From positions 248,001 through 312,000 of the forward strand of contig NZ_CP092362.2 in the NCBI RefSeq assembly GCF_022370635.2: 64,000 nucleotides of DNA, written 5' to 3'. The notes below the pieces were generated by a model. That model did no database searches. It was given only the letters and a program-made list of their open reading frames with translations, and had not been told where the DNA came from. The translations under genes and the position numbers were made by a program. The stretch is from Mycolicibacterium crocinum (lineage in GTDB: Bacteria > Actinomycetota > Actinomycetes > Mycobacteriales > Mycobacteriaceae). Below, piece after piece: positions 34,944-45,371 of the stretch (its first letter is position 1; each line of letters opens with the position of its first letter).

Positions 34944-34957
34944 CGGACCGCGGTCCG
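34944..34957. promoter_or_regulatory. palindromic operator before the pirin gene
   Basis: CGGACCGCGGTCCG is a perfect 14-base palindrome between the ptsI stop and the pirin start, and it ends 6 bases before the GTG of pirin. Its type (TetR-like CGGACCG half-sites) and position suggest a repressor site for the pirin gene. The cognate regulator is not identifiable. Confidence 0.4.
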
Positions 34958-34963
34958 GTTATT

Positions 34964-35941
34964 GTGGACATGCCAGCAGTCACCGCAGACACGTTGTCCC
35001 TGCCGCGCCTGAGCGCGGCCGCCCCGTCCGATAACGAACGGCCCGTCCGGTCCATCACCACCGGGCCGCGCGGATATGAAGGCGAGGGTTTCCCGGTCGT
35101 CCGCGCGTTCGCCGGAGTCAGCGCCGCCGACCTCGACCCGTTCATTCACATGGACCAGATGGGTGAGGTCGAGTACTCGCCGGGCGAGCCGAAGGGCACC
35201 GACTGGCACCCGCACCGCGGCTTCGAGACGGTCACCTACATGATCGATGGCCGCTTCGCCCACCAGGATTCGCACGGCGGTGGCGGTCTGATCGCCGACG
35301 GAGCCACCCAGTGGATGACCGCGGGCGCCGGCATCCTGCACATCGAGACACCGCCGGCCGAGCTGGTGGAAAGCGGCGGGCTGTTCCATGGAATCCAGCT
35401 GTGGGTCAACCTGCCCCGCGCCGACAAATTCGCCGAGCCGCGCTACCAGTCGATCGAAGGCCAGGCGGTGCGGCTGCTGTCGTCCGCCGACGGTGGGGCG
35501 CTGGTCCGCGTCATCGCCGGCGAGGTCGACGGCTGGGCCGGCCCGGGTGCGACGCATACTCCGATCACGTTGGCGCACACCACTATCGAGGCCGGGGCGC
35601 AGCTGAACCTGCCGTGGCCGCGGGACCACAACGCACTGGTCTATGTGCTCTCCGGTCGTGGCGCGGTCGGTCCGATCGGGCACCCGATCCAGCAAGGTCA
35701 GCTCGCGGTGCTCGGCCCGGGCGACCGCATCACCGTGGCCGCGGCCGCGGCCCAGGACTCGAACCGGCCCGCTATGGAGGTTCTCCTGTTGGGCGGCAAG
35801 CCGATTCGCGAACCGGTGTTCCACTACGGGCCGTTCGTGATGAACACCAAGTCCGAGGTCATCCAGGCACTCGAAGACTTCAACGCCGGCCGGTTCGGCA
35901 CCGTCCCGCCCGGCGCGTTGATGCCGCACCGAGCCGGGTAG
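34964..35941 (+). CDS. pirin-family bicupin protein
   Basis: A protein of 325 residues with two cupin domains (about 60-170 and 200-300). The N-terminal cupin has the metal-binding pattern 'TDWHPHRGFETVTYMIDG' with His-His and a downstream 'MTAGAGILHIE'. Pirins bind iron and some have quercetinase activity; others regulate enzymes by direct contact. GTG at 34964 is used; an ATG two codons later is also possible. No functional link to the PTS genes is seen. Transcription likely starts within the palindrome-containing gap. Confidence 0.85.
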   Translation: MDMPAVTADTLSLPRLSAAAPSDNERPVRSITTGPRGYEGEGFPVVRAFAGVSAADLDPFIHMDQMGEVEYSPGEPKGTDWHPHRGFETVTYMIDGRFAHQDSHGGGGLIADGATQWMTAGAGILHIETPPAELVESGGLFHGIQLWVNLPRADKFAEPRYQSIEGQAVRLLSSADGGALVRVIAGEVDGWAGPGATHTPITLAHTTIEAGAQLNLPWPRDHNALVYVLSGRGAVGPIGHPIQQGQLAVLGPGDRITVAAAAAQDSNRPAMEVLLLGGKPIREPVFHYGPFVMNTKSEVIQALEDFNAGRFGTVPPGALMPHRAG

Positions 35942-35947
35942 CCACGT

Positions 35948-36004
35948 CGAGATCGACCTCATGGTCGTAGACCGCGGGGAATCGCAGCCCTCAGGTCGAT
36001 CTCG
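35948..36004. terminator. inverted repeat between convergent pirin and FUSC genes
   Basis: CGAGATCGACCT at 35948-35959 is repeated in perfect inverse as AGGTCGATCTCG at 35993-36004, with a 33-base loop. The second arm overlaps the last codons of the FUSC gene. The position between two convergent genes suggests a bidirectional terminator, though there is no T-tract and the loop is long. Confidence 0.4.
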
Positions 36005-38144
36005 GCGCCCCCTTCGCCAGCTCGGGCGGATACGTCAGTTCGAGTTCGCCGAGGTTGGCCGCCACGGTCACCAGCGGCAACGCCGCCGACACGGCCAGCT
36101 CGCCCACGCCCGCCTCGGCCCGCAAGGCGGGCACCAGGTCGTCGCTGATCGGTGCGGTCAGTCCGGTGCCGCCGCTGCCGTCGAAACGGGAACACAGAGC
36201 CGCCGCGTGCGCCTCGAGCACCGCCCGCGCCCGCGGGTAGACCGCCAGCGGCGGCGGCACGATATCGGCGATCAGGTCGGCCGCCGCGCGTAGTCGCACC
36301 GCACGGCTCGACGCCCGCACCACCGGTGCCCGGGAATCCGTCGGGCCACCGTTCTCCGAAAGGTATTGGCGCACTGCGTCATCCAGAGTTCGCGACACCG
36401 TCAGCGCGTCGTGGCTGAGCGCATTCACCTGATTCTCGGCCTGCTCGAAGGCGCCGCGGGTGACCCGCAGCACGGCCGCTCGCAGGTAGCGGGCGCCCAC
36501 TTCCCGGGCGGCGTCGATCGCCTGTTGCACGGCCGTCTTGACTCCGCGCGGCCACAGCAGCAGCGACACCACGACGCCCACCGACGCGCCCACGACGACG
36601 TCCTCGATCCGGATCAGGCCGACTGCCCAGCCGCTCGGGACGATCAGGTTGAACACGATCAGCACCATCATCGTGAACGCGGCCTGGGTGGCGGTGAACG
36701 AACCGATCTCGGGCACATAGGCCGAACCGAACGCGACGATCGGCAACAACACCCACAACACGATCGGATCCACGCCGAGCAGCTCGATGACGACGGCGCC
36801 GATTCCGAACCCGATCGCGGTGCCCACGACCGCACGCACGACGGTGGTGCCGGTCGTGAGCGCGCTGCTGCGCAGCACCGACAGCGCGCCGAGGACCACC
36901 CAGAAACCGTGTTGCACCGGGAACACGAACGTGACGAGAACCGCCAGCGCCAAGCCCAGACCGGTGCGCAGGCTGTTGCGGGCGGTGACCGACCGGGTCG
37001 CCAGATGCCCACTGGTCAGGGCGGTGACCGCCTCGGTCTCGGAGTACACCCGGTCGGCGACGCCGGTTTCCGGCAGACGACGGCCCAGTACCCGCGCCCA
37101 GACCGGACGAGCATCGGCGGCCGCGGCACTCGCGATCAACCTCCCGGTCACGCCGGTCGCCGCGCCGACGGTGCGCCGGTTGAGCAGGGTGCGGCCCAGT
37201 GCGACGGCGGCCTCGTCGTCCGGCTCGCCGAGGATGTCGACGATGTCTTGGCGGTACGTGCCGATCGCGACGGTCCGCAGGTCGGCCAGCGCGGCGGCCA
37301 ACAGGGCGCGCTCGTCGGCCCGTGCGCCCGGATGACTGATCAGCAGGACCTGCGCGCAGTCGCGCAGCACACGTATCACCGGCTCACCGATCGGCCCGAG
37401 CAGCTCACCCGTGTCGCCGGTGACCCGATCGCAGAGCCACTGCAGGTCGTCGACGACCCGCACCAGCGCACGGCTGCCCGCGGTCAGCGCGACCGGTCGG
37501 TAGGCCGCGCCGAGGAAGTTGGCCCGCAGCGCGTCCATCGCCGCGGTCACGTCGGCGGCCGACGCGGTGCCCTCGATCCGGTCGGCCAGCACCCCGCACA
37601 CCGCGGCGGCGTGGCGGCGCAGCTCACCGTGATGGCGCGGCGGGAAGAGGAACAACGCGGCGGGCACGCAGATCGCCAGCGCGATCAGCCAGCCGAGCAG
37701 GCGCTCGCCGAGTGGGCCCGCCGGCGTGCAGACCGGCAGCACGAACGTCAGCAAGGTGGCTCGTTGACCGGCCGCGACGATCTCGCTGAGCACGCCGGAG
37801 AATGTGACCGCGACCCCGATCAGGAAGGTCAACGTGATCGCGAGCCACGGGATCGGAGCGGCCAGTGTGCCCAGGGTGATTAGCACAGCGCCGTTGAACC
37901 CCAACCCGCCGTATGCCAGCGCCCGGGCGTTCATATTGCCGGGGAAGTCCACCACGATCAGCAGCGCGATCGATCCGAAGATCGTGAACAGCGGTGTCTG
38001 CGATCCGCCGCCGATGGCGAAGCTGACCGCCGCGGCGATCGGGATGACGATGGCGGCCCGCGCCGCGCGTCGTGCGCCGTCGTTCTCGGGGTCGCGCGAT
38101 CGGATCCGATCGACCACCCGCCGCCAGAAGACGGCTGGCCTCAA
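35991..38144 (-). CDS. FUSC-family (YccS/aromatic acid exporter-like) membrane protein
   Basis: A membrane protein of 717 residues with two blocks of hydrophobic helices (about residues 30-165 and 395-520) separated by a soluble region, the layout of YccS/YhfK and the FUSC-like inner-membrane proteins linked to efflux of aromatic acids. It starts with TTG at the overlap with the upstream TetR stop (TTGA), so it is translationally coupled to that regulator. Substrate unknown. Its neighbouring TetR is the probable local repressor. Confidence 0.78.
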   Translation of the reverse strand: MRPAVFWRRVVDRIRSRDPENDGARRAARAAIVIPIAAAVSFAIGGGSQTPLFTIFGSIALLIVVDFPGNMNARALAYGGLGFNGAVLITLGTLAAPIPWLAITLTFLIGVAVTFSGVLSEIVAAGQRATLLTFVLPVCTPAGPLGERLLGWLIALAICVPAALFLFPPRHHGELRRHAAAVCGVLADRIEGTASAADVTAAMDALRANFLGAAYRPVALTAGSRALVRVVDDLQWLCDRVTGDTGELLGPIGEPVIRVLRDCAQVLLISHPGARADERALLAAALADLRTVAIGTYRQDIVDILGEPDDEAAVALGRTLLNRRTVGAATGVTGRLIASAAAADARPVWARVLGRRLPETGVADRVYSETEAVTALTSGHLATRSVTARNSLRTGLGLALAVLVTFVFPVQHGFWVVLGALSVLRSSALTTGTTVVRAVVGTAIGFGIGAVVIELLGVDPIVLWVLLPIVAFGSAYVPEIGSFTATQAAFTMMVLIVFNLIVPSGWAVGLIRIEDVVVGASVGVVVSLLLWPRGVKTAVQQAIDAAREVGARYLRAAVLRVTRGAFEQAENQVNALSHDALTVSRTLDDAVRQYLSENGGPTDSRAPVVRASSRAVRLRAAADLIADIVPPPLAVYPRARAVLEAHAAALCSRFDGSGGTGLTAPISDDLVPALRAEAGVGELAVSAALPLVTVAANLGELELTYPPELAKGAPRST

Positions 38145-38701
38145 CGGGGCACGCTGGCGAAACTGCCCGAATCCAGCGCGTCGAGCATGTAGCGGGCGAT
38201 CCAGCCGAACATCCCCGGCTCGCGCGGCAGGGTGGCCTGCTCATACCCGACGAAGACGTAGACCGCCCAGGCGGCGTAGACGTCGGCCTGGCGCTCGTCG
38301 CCGACGATTTCGAGGGCGGAGTCGTAGAGGATCTTGTACCGCGCCTTGTCAACCTCCGTCTGGACCCCGCGTACGTACGGGTCGACTGAAGCCCACGATC
38401 GGATCGCGGCCTCGGCACCGTGCGGCAGCGACAGCCCCACTTCGATGATCGCCTCGATGCGACGGCGGGGATCGGAGACCTCGCGGATAGCACCGATCAG
38501 CCGCACGGTCCGGTCCTGCACCCAGTACGACACCAGGTCCCGGGTGTAGGCCGGCCAGCTGGTGAAATAGTGGTAGAACGACCCTGTCGTGACGCCGAGC
38601 CGGTTACACACCTCGGCCAGTTTCAGTCCGCCGTATCCGACGTCTGCCAGTACTTCGAGACCTGTCTCGAAGTACGCCTCCCGGTTGGCAACGGTTGCCA
38701 T
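38141..38701 (-). CDS. TetR-family regulator
   Basis: A protein of 186 residues. The N-terminal helix-turn-helix is at about 5-52, with the recognition helix in LGVTTGSFYHYFTSWPAYT, and the rest is helical. It is the first gene of the pair with the FUSC-like exporter (TTGA overlap), the usual arrangement for a drug- or metabolite-responsive repressor of an efflux gene. The gap to the divergent aldehyde dehydrogenase is 135 bases. I see no clear operator there. The inducer is unknown. Confidence 0.82.
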   Translation of the reverse strand: MATVANREAYFETGLEVLADVGYGGLKLAEVCNRLGVTTGSFYHYFTSWPAYTRDLVSYWVQDRTVRLIGAIREVSDPRRRIEAIIEVGLSLPHGAEAAIRSWASVDPYVRGVQTEVDKARYKILYDSALEIVGDERQADVYAAWAVYVFVGYEQATLPREPGMFGWIARYMLDALDSGSFASVPR

Positions 38702-38836
38702 GGGTCAAACGATAGTGTGCGCGCCCGCGGAGAACGCGGTGACGTGCAGGATCGTGACCAAGTTGCCCGACCGGGCGGTGTACACCGATCGATCTTGGGG
38801 CAAGCTGGAAGCACGCGATCGAATCGAGGAGTTGGC

Positions 38837-40237
38837 ATGACCGTTCAGATCACCAGTGACCACGCAACCGAGGGCGGCGCCGCCGGCGTGCTGTCTGACG
38901 TGCGCCGCGTCTTCAACACCGGTCGGACTCGCTCGCTGGCGTGGCGGTCCGAACAGCTGCGCGCCGTGGAGCGGATGTGCGACGAGCGTGAGTCCGACAT
39001 CGCCGACGCGCTCGCCCGCGATCTGGGCCGTTCTTCGTTCGAGGCATGGCTCGGCGATATCGGTTCGACCAAGGCCGAAGCCGCCTTCGCGCGCAAGCAT
39101 CTGAAGAAGTGGGTCAAGCCGCAGAAGTTCGGGTTGCCGCTGGCGCAGCAGCCCGGCAAGGCCTGGGTGCAGTTCGACCCGCTGGGCGTGATCCTGGTGA
39201 TCGGGCCGTGGAACTATCCCTTCTATCTGTGCATGGCGCCGCTGGTGGCCGCGATCGCCGCCGGTGACGGCGTGGTGATCAAGCCGTCGGAGCTCGCGCC
39301 GGCCACGTCGGCGCTGATCGCGCGCCTGGTTCCGGAGTATCTCGACTCCGAGGCCATCCGTGTGGTGGAGGGCGACGCGGCGGTCACCCAGGATCTGCTG
39401 GCGCAGGGTTTCGACCACGCGTTGTTCACCGGGGGCACCGAGATCGGCCGCAAGATCATGGCCGCCGCGGCGCCGACCCTGACGCCGGTGACTCTCGAGC
39501 TGGGTGGCAAGAGTCCGGTCGTCGTGCTCCCCGACGCCGACCTGGACGTGGCGGCACGCCGGATCGCCTGGATCAAGATGCTGAACTCGGGGCAGACCTG
39601 CATCGCTCCGGACTACGTGCTGGCCGACCGCACGATCGCGGCCGAGCTGGCCGACAAGATCGTCGCGACGATCGCGCAGTTCCGCGCCGAGGAGAAGGAC
39701 CCCTCGCTACGCATCGTCAACGAGCGGCAGTTCGACCGGCTGGCGTCGCTGATCAGCGCGACCGGCGGCACGGTCGTCACCGGCGGCAAGTCGGACCGCG
39801 CTGCGCTGCGGATCGAGCCCACGGTGATCGTCGATCCGCCCGCCGACGACCCGGTCATGTCCGACGAGATCTTCGGCCCGATCCTGCCGATCATCTCGGT
39901 CGATTCGCCGGACGCAGCCGTCGCGTTCGTCAACGCCCGCCCCAAGCCATTGGCTTTGTACATCTTCACCGGCTCGCAGTCGACGGCGAAGGATCTCGTC
40001 GACCGCATGCCGTCGGGTGGTGCCGTCATCAACCACGTCGCGGTGCACTGCCTCGTTCCGCAACTCCCGTTCGGCGGAGTGGGCGCCAGCGGTATGGGTG
40101 CGTACCACGGCAAGTGGGGCTTCGAGGTGCTCAGTCACCGACGCGCCGTGCTCGCCAAACCTACGAAATTTGACCTCAAACTCATGTACCCGCCGTATAC
40201 TGATCGTGCGATCAGGCTAATGCGCAAGGTCTTCTGA
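38837..40237 (+). CDS. NAD(P)-dependent aldehyde dehydrogenase (Rv0147-like)
   Basis: An aldehyde dehydrogenase of 466 residues. The catalytic Cys is in NSGQTCIAPDYVL (about residue 255) and the general base Glu in LELGGKSP (about residue 222); cofactor segments FTGGTEIG and the N-terminal 'WNYPFY' are intact. The C-terminal 'YPPYTDRAIRLMRKVF' tail resembles fatty-aldehyde dehydrogenases of class 3. The ATG at 38837 is used, with GAGGAG seven bases before it. It probably oxidises long- or medium-chain aldehydes to acids. Confidence 0.9.
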   Translation: MTVQITSDHATEGGAAGVLSDVRRVFNTGRTRSLAWRSEQLRAVERMCDERESDIADALARDLGRSSFEAWLGDIGSTKAEAAFARKHLKKWVKPQKFGLPLAQQPGKAWVQFDPLGVILVIGPWNYPFYLCMAPLVAAIAAGDGVVIKPSELAPATSALIARLVPEYLDSEAIRVVEGDAAVTQDLLAQGFDHALFTGGTEIGRKIMAAAAPTLTPVTLELGGKSPVVVLPDADLDVAARRIAWIKMLNSGQTCIAPDYVLADRTIAAELADKIVATIAQFRAEEKDPSLRIVNERQFDRLASLISATGGTVVTGGKSDRAALRIEPTVIVDPPADDPVMSDEIFGPILPIISVDSPDAAVAFVNARPKPLALYIFTGSQSTAKDLVDRMPSGGAVINHVAVHCLVPQLPFGGVGASGMGAYHGKWGFEVLSHRRAVLAKPTKFDLKLMYPPYTDRAIRLMRKVF

Positions 40238-40527
40238 TGCGCCAAAAACGGCTCTAGCAAAGTCCTTGAGAATGCCCAGCAATCTTTCGGCCGCGAACAT
40301 CCGCACGGCCGTGCAGGTATAGCGAATATTCGTGCGAATTACTCGGCAAAAAATTTGTCGCAACTGTCACTCTCCGATAACCGAACCGGAAACCGCATGT
40401 CAGGCGCGGATCTCAAGCCGGATCGGCCCTGTGGCAACGGATTCCGAAGGCCCGGAAAATTATGAACACATTTCTAATCATGTTGACCTGAGCAAATGTC
40501 GTTCGCCGTCAAAAATATGGGGAAACT
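40238..40527. other. AT-richer intergenic region upstream of the TetR gene
   Basis: A stretch of 290 bases without a credible gene, less GC-rich than the rest of the window. It contains the overlapping palindromes CGAATATTCG (40323-40332) and ATTCG-tg-CGAAT (40328-40339), with three CGAAT half-sites in 17 bases, and the A-tract GCAAAAAATTTG. A short open frame (from 40332) crosses the region but has no ribosome-binding site and overlaps the next gene. Probably the control region of the TetR gene. Confidence 0.5.
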
Positions 40528-41181
40528 GTGTGGCACAATTTGACTGTGCCGCATACAGCGAGTCGGGGCCCGGGTCGCCCCCCAGCAGCTAAGGCAGCGG
40601 AAACGCGCGAGCGCATCATGCGCGCTGCCCGTGAGGTGTTCAGCGAATTGGGGTATGACGCTGCCACCTTCCAGGCAATCGCCATCCGTGCCGACTTGAC
40701 CCGACCTGCGATCAATCATTACTTCGCCAGCAAACGGCTGCTCTATCAAGAGGTCGTCGACCAGACGAACGCCTCGGTGATCGAGTCCGCCGTGCATCAG
40801 TCGCAGCGGGAAAGCACGTTGGCCGGGAAGATCCGCGTCTTCATCGAGGCGGCCGTCCACGCTCAGGGTCAGGACCGCTCGGTAGCGGCCTTCCTGGTTA
40901 CCTCGGTGCTCGAGTCCGAGCGACATCCGGAACTGGCCGAGTCCAACCACGACTCGCGGGAGTTCACCCGCGGATACGTGAAGGCGGCCATCAAGGATGC
41001 CGTCGAATCGGGCGAGGTCCGGCCGGACGTCGACATCGAAGCCGCTGCCGAGATGCTGATGGCAGTGATGTGGGGGCTGGGCTTCTACGCCGGCTTCGTC
41101 GGAGATCAGGACCGCCTGACGGCGATCACCGACCAGTTCCTGCAGCTGCTCGACGGTCAGGCGTGGCGCGCCGTTCACTGA
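40528..41181 (+). CDS. TetR-family regulator (Rv0144-like)
   Basis: A protein of 217 residues with the GRPP arm typical of mycobacterial TetR proteins at about residue 16, a helix-turn-helix at about 25-70 (recognition helix in LTRPAINHYFASKRLLYQ) and a helical ligand domain. GGGGA is four bases before the GTG at 40528. The alternative GTG at 40546 has no such site. The inverted repeat GGCACA-7-TGTGCC (40532-40550) spans the start and could be its own operator. It precedes the methyltransferase gene by 150 bases on the same strand, like Rv0144-Rv0145/Rv0146. Confidence 0.83.
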   Translation: MWHNLTVPHTASRGPGRPPAAKAAETRERIMRAAREVFSELGYDAATFQAIAIRADLTRPAINHYFASKRLLYQEVVDQTNASVIESAVHQSQRESTLAGKIRVFIEAAVHAQGQDRSVAAFLVTSVLESERHPELAESNHDSREFTRGYVKAAIKDAVESGEVRPDVDIEAAAEMLMAVMWGLGFYAGFVGDQDRLTAITDQFLQLLDGQAWRAVH

Positions 41182-41253
41182 ACCGGTGACCTGTGCCACA
41201 GGCGCATAGTCTGGCTAAGTTTCTCGGTACCATCGTCGTATAAGCCTGGCTGA

Positions 41254-42267
<1,014 letters not shown>

Positions 42268-42344
42268 CCTGAACCCGGCTGCCCGCAGCTCCGACGGCCC
42301 ACGTATACAGAGAGTTACATTCCGTCGTCAGGAGAGGAAGGCCC

Positions 42345-43208
42345 ATGCCCGGAGTTGTTGATCGAGTCATCGTCGTCACCGGAGCCGGTGGCGGTCTGGG
42401 TCGCGAATACGCGCTGACACTGGCCCGCGAAGGGGCCAGCGTCGTGGTGAACGACCTCGGCGGCGCGCGCGACGGAACCGGCGCCGGCCACAACATGGCC
42501 GACCAGGTCGTGCAGGAGATCAAGGATGCCGGCGGCCGCGCAGTCGCCAACTACGACTCCGTCGCCGAGCCCGAGGGCGGCGAGAACATCGTCAAGACCG
42601 CGCTCGATGAGTTCGGCAAGATCGACGGCATTGTCAGCAACGCGGGCATCCTGCGTGACGGCACCTTCCACAAGATGCCGTTCGAGAACTGGGACTCCGT
42701 CCTCAAGGTCCACCTCTACGGCGGGTACAACGTCATCCGCGCCGCGTGGCCGCACTTCCGCGAGCAGAGCTACGGCCGCATCGTCGTCGCCACCTCCACC
42801 AGCGGCCTGTTCGGTAACTTCGGCCAGGCCAACTACAGCGCCGCCAAGCTCGGCCTGGTCGGCCTGATCAACACGCTGGCCCAGGAAGGCGCCAAGTACA
42901 ACATCAAGGCCAATGCGCTGGCGCCGATCGCCGCGACCCGCATGACCGAGGACATCCTGCCGCCGGAGGTGTTCAAGAAGCTCACGCCGGAGTATGTCGC
43001 GCCGGTGGTCGGCTACCTGTGCACCGAAGAGGTGCCGGACTCGGCGTCGGTGTTCATCGTCGGCGGCGGCAAGGTGCAGCGCGCCGCGCTGTTCCAGAAC
43101 GAAGGCGTCACCTTCGACCACGTTCCGAGCGTCGAGGACGTCGCCGCGCAGTGGTCCACGATCGACGACCTGTCCGCCGCGGAGCACGCCTCCTTCAAGC
43201 TCGGCTGA
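42345..43208 (+). CDS. short-chain dehydrogenase, MFE-2-type 3-hydroxyacyl-CoA dehydrogenase-like (Rv0148-like)
   Basis: An SDR of 287 residues. The Rossmann motif is VTGAGGGLGREYAL near residue 12, the NAG motif is at about 97, the catalytic Ser in VATSTSGL and the Tyr-Lys pair in NYSAAKLGL near residue 162. The long 'NDLGGARDGTG' segment is typical of the peroxisomal MFE-2 group acting on hydroxyacyl-CoA. It probably catalyses a beta-oxidation step, or keto-reduction in the reverse direction. GAGAGGAAGG precedes the ATG. The HAD gene follows three bases after its stop. Confidence 0.9.
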   Translation: MPGVVDRVIVVTGAGGGLGREYALTLAREGASVVVNDLGGARDGTGAGHNMADQVVQEIKDAGGRAVANYDSVAEPEGGENIVKTALDEFGKIDGIVSNAGILRDGTFHKMPFENWDSVLKVHLYGGYNVIRAAWPHFREQSYGRIVVATSTSGLFGNFGQANYSAAKLGLVGLINTLAQEGAKYNIKANALAPIAATRMTEDILPPEVFKKLTPEYVAPVVGYLCTEEVPDSASVFIVGGGKVQRAALFQNEGVTFDHVPSVEDVAAQWSTIDDLSAAEHASFKLG

Positions 43209-43210
43209 AC

Positions 43211-43933
43211 ATGAGCGCGTCGTCGGCCAGCACGCAAGCGGTTCGCGTGCTGGCCTTCGATGTGTTCGGCACCGTCGTCGACTGGCGCACGAGCATCATC
43301 GGCGAGCTCGAGCAGTTCGGGAATCAGCAAGGACTGCAACGTGATTGGGCCGCATTCGCCGACGGCTGGCGGGCCGGTTACGTTCCCGCGATGAATCTGG
43401 TCCGTCGCGGCGAGCTGCCCTGGACACGCCTGGACGACCTGCACCGCCGGATCCTCGACGAGTTGCTCCGCGATGCCGACATCCAGGCGAACGATGACGA
43501 CGTCGATCACCTCAACCGCGCGTGGCACCGGTTGGCGCCGTGGCCGGACGCCGTGGCCGGCCTGTACCGGCTCAAGGAACGATTCACCATCACCACGCTG
43601 TCGAACGGCAACGTCTCGCTGCTGACCGACATGGCCAAACATGCAGGGCTGCCGTGGGATTGCGTACTGTCGGCCGAGATCTTCGGTCACTACAAGCCTG
43701 ATCCCGAGGCCTACCTGGGATGCGCCGACATCCTGGGCGTAGCGCCCGAGGAGACCATGCTGGTCGCCGCGCACCCCAGCGACCTGCGGGCAGCCCGCGA
43801 CGCCGGCCTGCGGACCGCCTACGTCGACCGGCCGCTGGAATGGGGACAGCCAGGGCGCTATCGGGTTCCGTTCGAGGCCGACGAATTCGATGTCACCGCA
43901 ACGGACCTCGTGGAGCTGGCCGACAAGCTCTAG
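43211..43933 (+). CDS. haloacid dehalogenase, type II (L-2-haloacid dehalogenase-like)
   Basis: A HAD-superfamily protein of 240 residues. Motif I is FDVFGTVVDW with the nucleophilic Asp, motif II TLSNGN, motif III Lys in HYKPDPEAY, and the acidic motif 'AAHPSDLRAARDAG'. The cap-1 insertion between motifs I and II is that of the L-2-haloacid dehalogenase / phosphoglycolate-phosphatase-like group. A dehalogenase or phosphatase cannot be told apart from the sequence. The start is two bases after the SDR stop, so the two are cotranscribed; no obvious shared pathway. Confidence 0.85.
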   Translation: MSASSASTQAVRVLAFDVFGTVVDWRTSIIGELEQFGNQQGLQRDWAAFADGWRAGYVPAMNLVRRGELPWTRLDDLHRRILDELLRDADIQANDDDVDHLNRAWHRLAPWPDAVAGLYRLKERFTITTLSNGNVSLLTDMAKHAGLPWDCVLSAEIFGHYKPDPEAYLGCADILGVAPEETMLVAAHPSDLRAARDAGLRTAYVDRPLEWGQPGRYRVPFEADEFDVTATDLVELADKL

Positions 43934-43948
43934 GTTCGGCGTACGGTC

Positions 43949-45370
43949 CTAGAGCGCGGCGTTGATGTCGTCGACCCGGTCGCGGGCATCGCCGAACAGC
44001 ATCTGGGTGTTCTCGCGGAAGAACAGCGGATTCTGCACGCCGGCGTACCCGGAGGCCATGGACCGTTTGAACACGATGACGTGTTCGGCATTCCAGACCG
44101 TCAGCACCGGCATGCCGGCGATGGGGCTGCCCGGATCTTCCGACGCTGCCGGGTTCACCGTGTCATTGGCGCCGATCACCAACACCACCGAGGTGTTGTC
44201 GAAGTCGTCGTTGATTTCGTCCATCTCGAGCACGATGTCGTAGGGCACCTTGGCCTCTGCCAGTAGCACGTTCATGTGTCCGGGCAGACGACCTGCGACG
44301 GGGTGGATACCGAATCGCACGGTGACACCACGCTCGCGCAGCTTGCGGGTCAGCTCGGCGACGCCGTACTGGGCCTGGGCGACCGCCATCCCGTAGCCCG
44401 GGGTGATGATCACCGAACTGGCCGACGACAAGAGTTCGGCGGCTCCCTCGGCGGTGATCTCGCGGTGTTCGCCGTAGTCCTTGTCCTCGGCCGGTCCCGC
44501 TTCGATACCGAACCCACCGGCGATGACGGAGATGAATGAGCGGTTCATCGCTTTGCACATGATGTAGGACAGGTAGGCACCCGAAGATCCGACCAGGGCG
44601 CCGGTGACGATCAACAGATCGTTCGACAGCAAGAAGCCCGAAGCTGCTGCGGCCCAGCCGGAATAGCTGTTGAGCATCGACACCACGACGGGCATGTCGC
44701 CACCGCCGATCGAGGCGACCAGGTGCCAGCCCAGCAGCAGCGCCAACACCGTGACGACGATGAGGAGCCACAGCTGCGGTTCGATGACGAACCAGACGGT
44801 GAACACGACGAACAACACCAGGGCGCCGACATTGAGAAAGTTCTTGCCGGGCAACATCAGTGGCGCCGATTTGATCCGCGCCGACAGTTTCAGGTTGGCG
44901 ACGATCGATCCGGTGAACGTCACCGCGCCGATGAAGACGCCGATGAAGACCTCGGCGGAGTGGATGCCAAGCATGCCCTCGTTGCTCAGCACTGCGGCCT
45001 CGGCGCCGGCCAGATCGTGTTCGACGTGCAGGTAGCCGTTCCAGCCGACCAACACCGCCGCCAGACCGACGAAGCTGTGCAGCAAGGCAATCAGCTCGGG
45101 CATACCGGTCATCTCGACGACGCGGGCACGCCACAACCCGATCGCGGCACCGATGGCCATGGCTGCGATCAGCAGGCCCAGGCCGAGCGGCTCGATGTGG
45201 CGGGCGAGTGCCAGCGCGATGGTGGCGACCAGGGCCACGACCATGCCGGCCATACCGAATGTGTTTCCGGCCCGCGATGTTTCGTGCTTGGACAACCCGG
45301 CCAGCGCCAGGATGAACAGCAGGGCCGCGACGACGTAGGCCGCGGTGGCGGCCGTTTCCAATGTGAACAA
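43949..45370 (-). CDS. pntB: NAD(P) transhydrogenase subunit beta
   Basis: A membrane protein of 473 residues: about nine helices in the N-terminal 260 residues, followed by the soluble NADP(H)-binding domain III with the [10 protein letters not shown] motif near residue 326 and the ANDTVNP motif near residue 404. It couples hydride transfer between NADH and NADP+ to proton movement. The start is TTG, with GAGGAG six bases before it, immediately after the pntA stop; the two genes are translated from one message. Convergent with the HAD gene (15-base gap). Confidence 0.95.
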   Translation of the reverse strand: MFTLETAATAAYVVAALLFILALAGLSKHETSRAGNTFGMAGMVVALVATIALALARHIEPLGLGLLIAAMAIGAAIGLWRARVVEMTGMPELIALLHSFVGLAAVLVGWNGYLHVEHDLAGAEAAVLSNEGMLGIHSAEVFIGVFIGAVTFTGSIVANLKLSARIKSAPLMLPGKNFLNVGALVLFVVFTVWFVIEPQLWLLIVVTVLALLLGWHLVASIGGGDMPVVVSMLNSYSGWAAAASGFLLSNDLLIVTGALVGSSGAYLSYIMCKAMNRSFISVIAGGFGIEAGPAEDKDYGEHREITAEGAAELLSSASSVIITPGYGMAVAQAQYGVAELTRKLRERGVTVRFGIHPVAGRLPGHMNVLLAEAKVPYDIVLEMDEINDDFDNTSVVLVIGANDTVNPAASEDPGSPIAGMPVLTVWNAEHVIVFKRSMASGYAGVQNPLFFRENTQMLFGDARDRVDDINAAL

Positions 45371-45371
45371 G

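Noticed and set aside
40332..40592. 86-codon open frame in the gap before the TetR gene
   Set aside because: No ribosome-binding site, no homology-like pattern, and it overlaps the TetR start in another frame.
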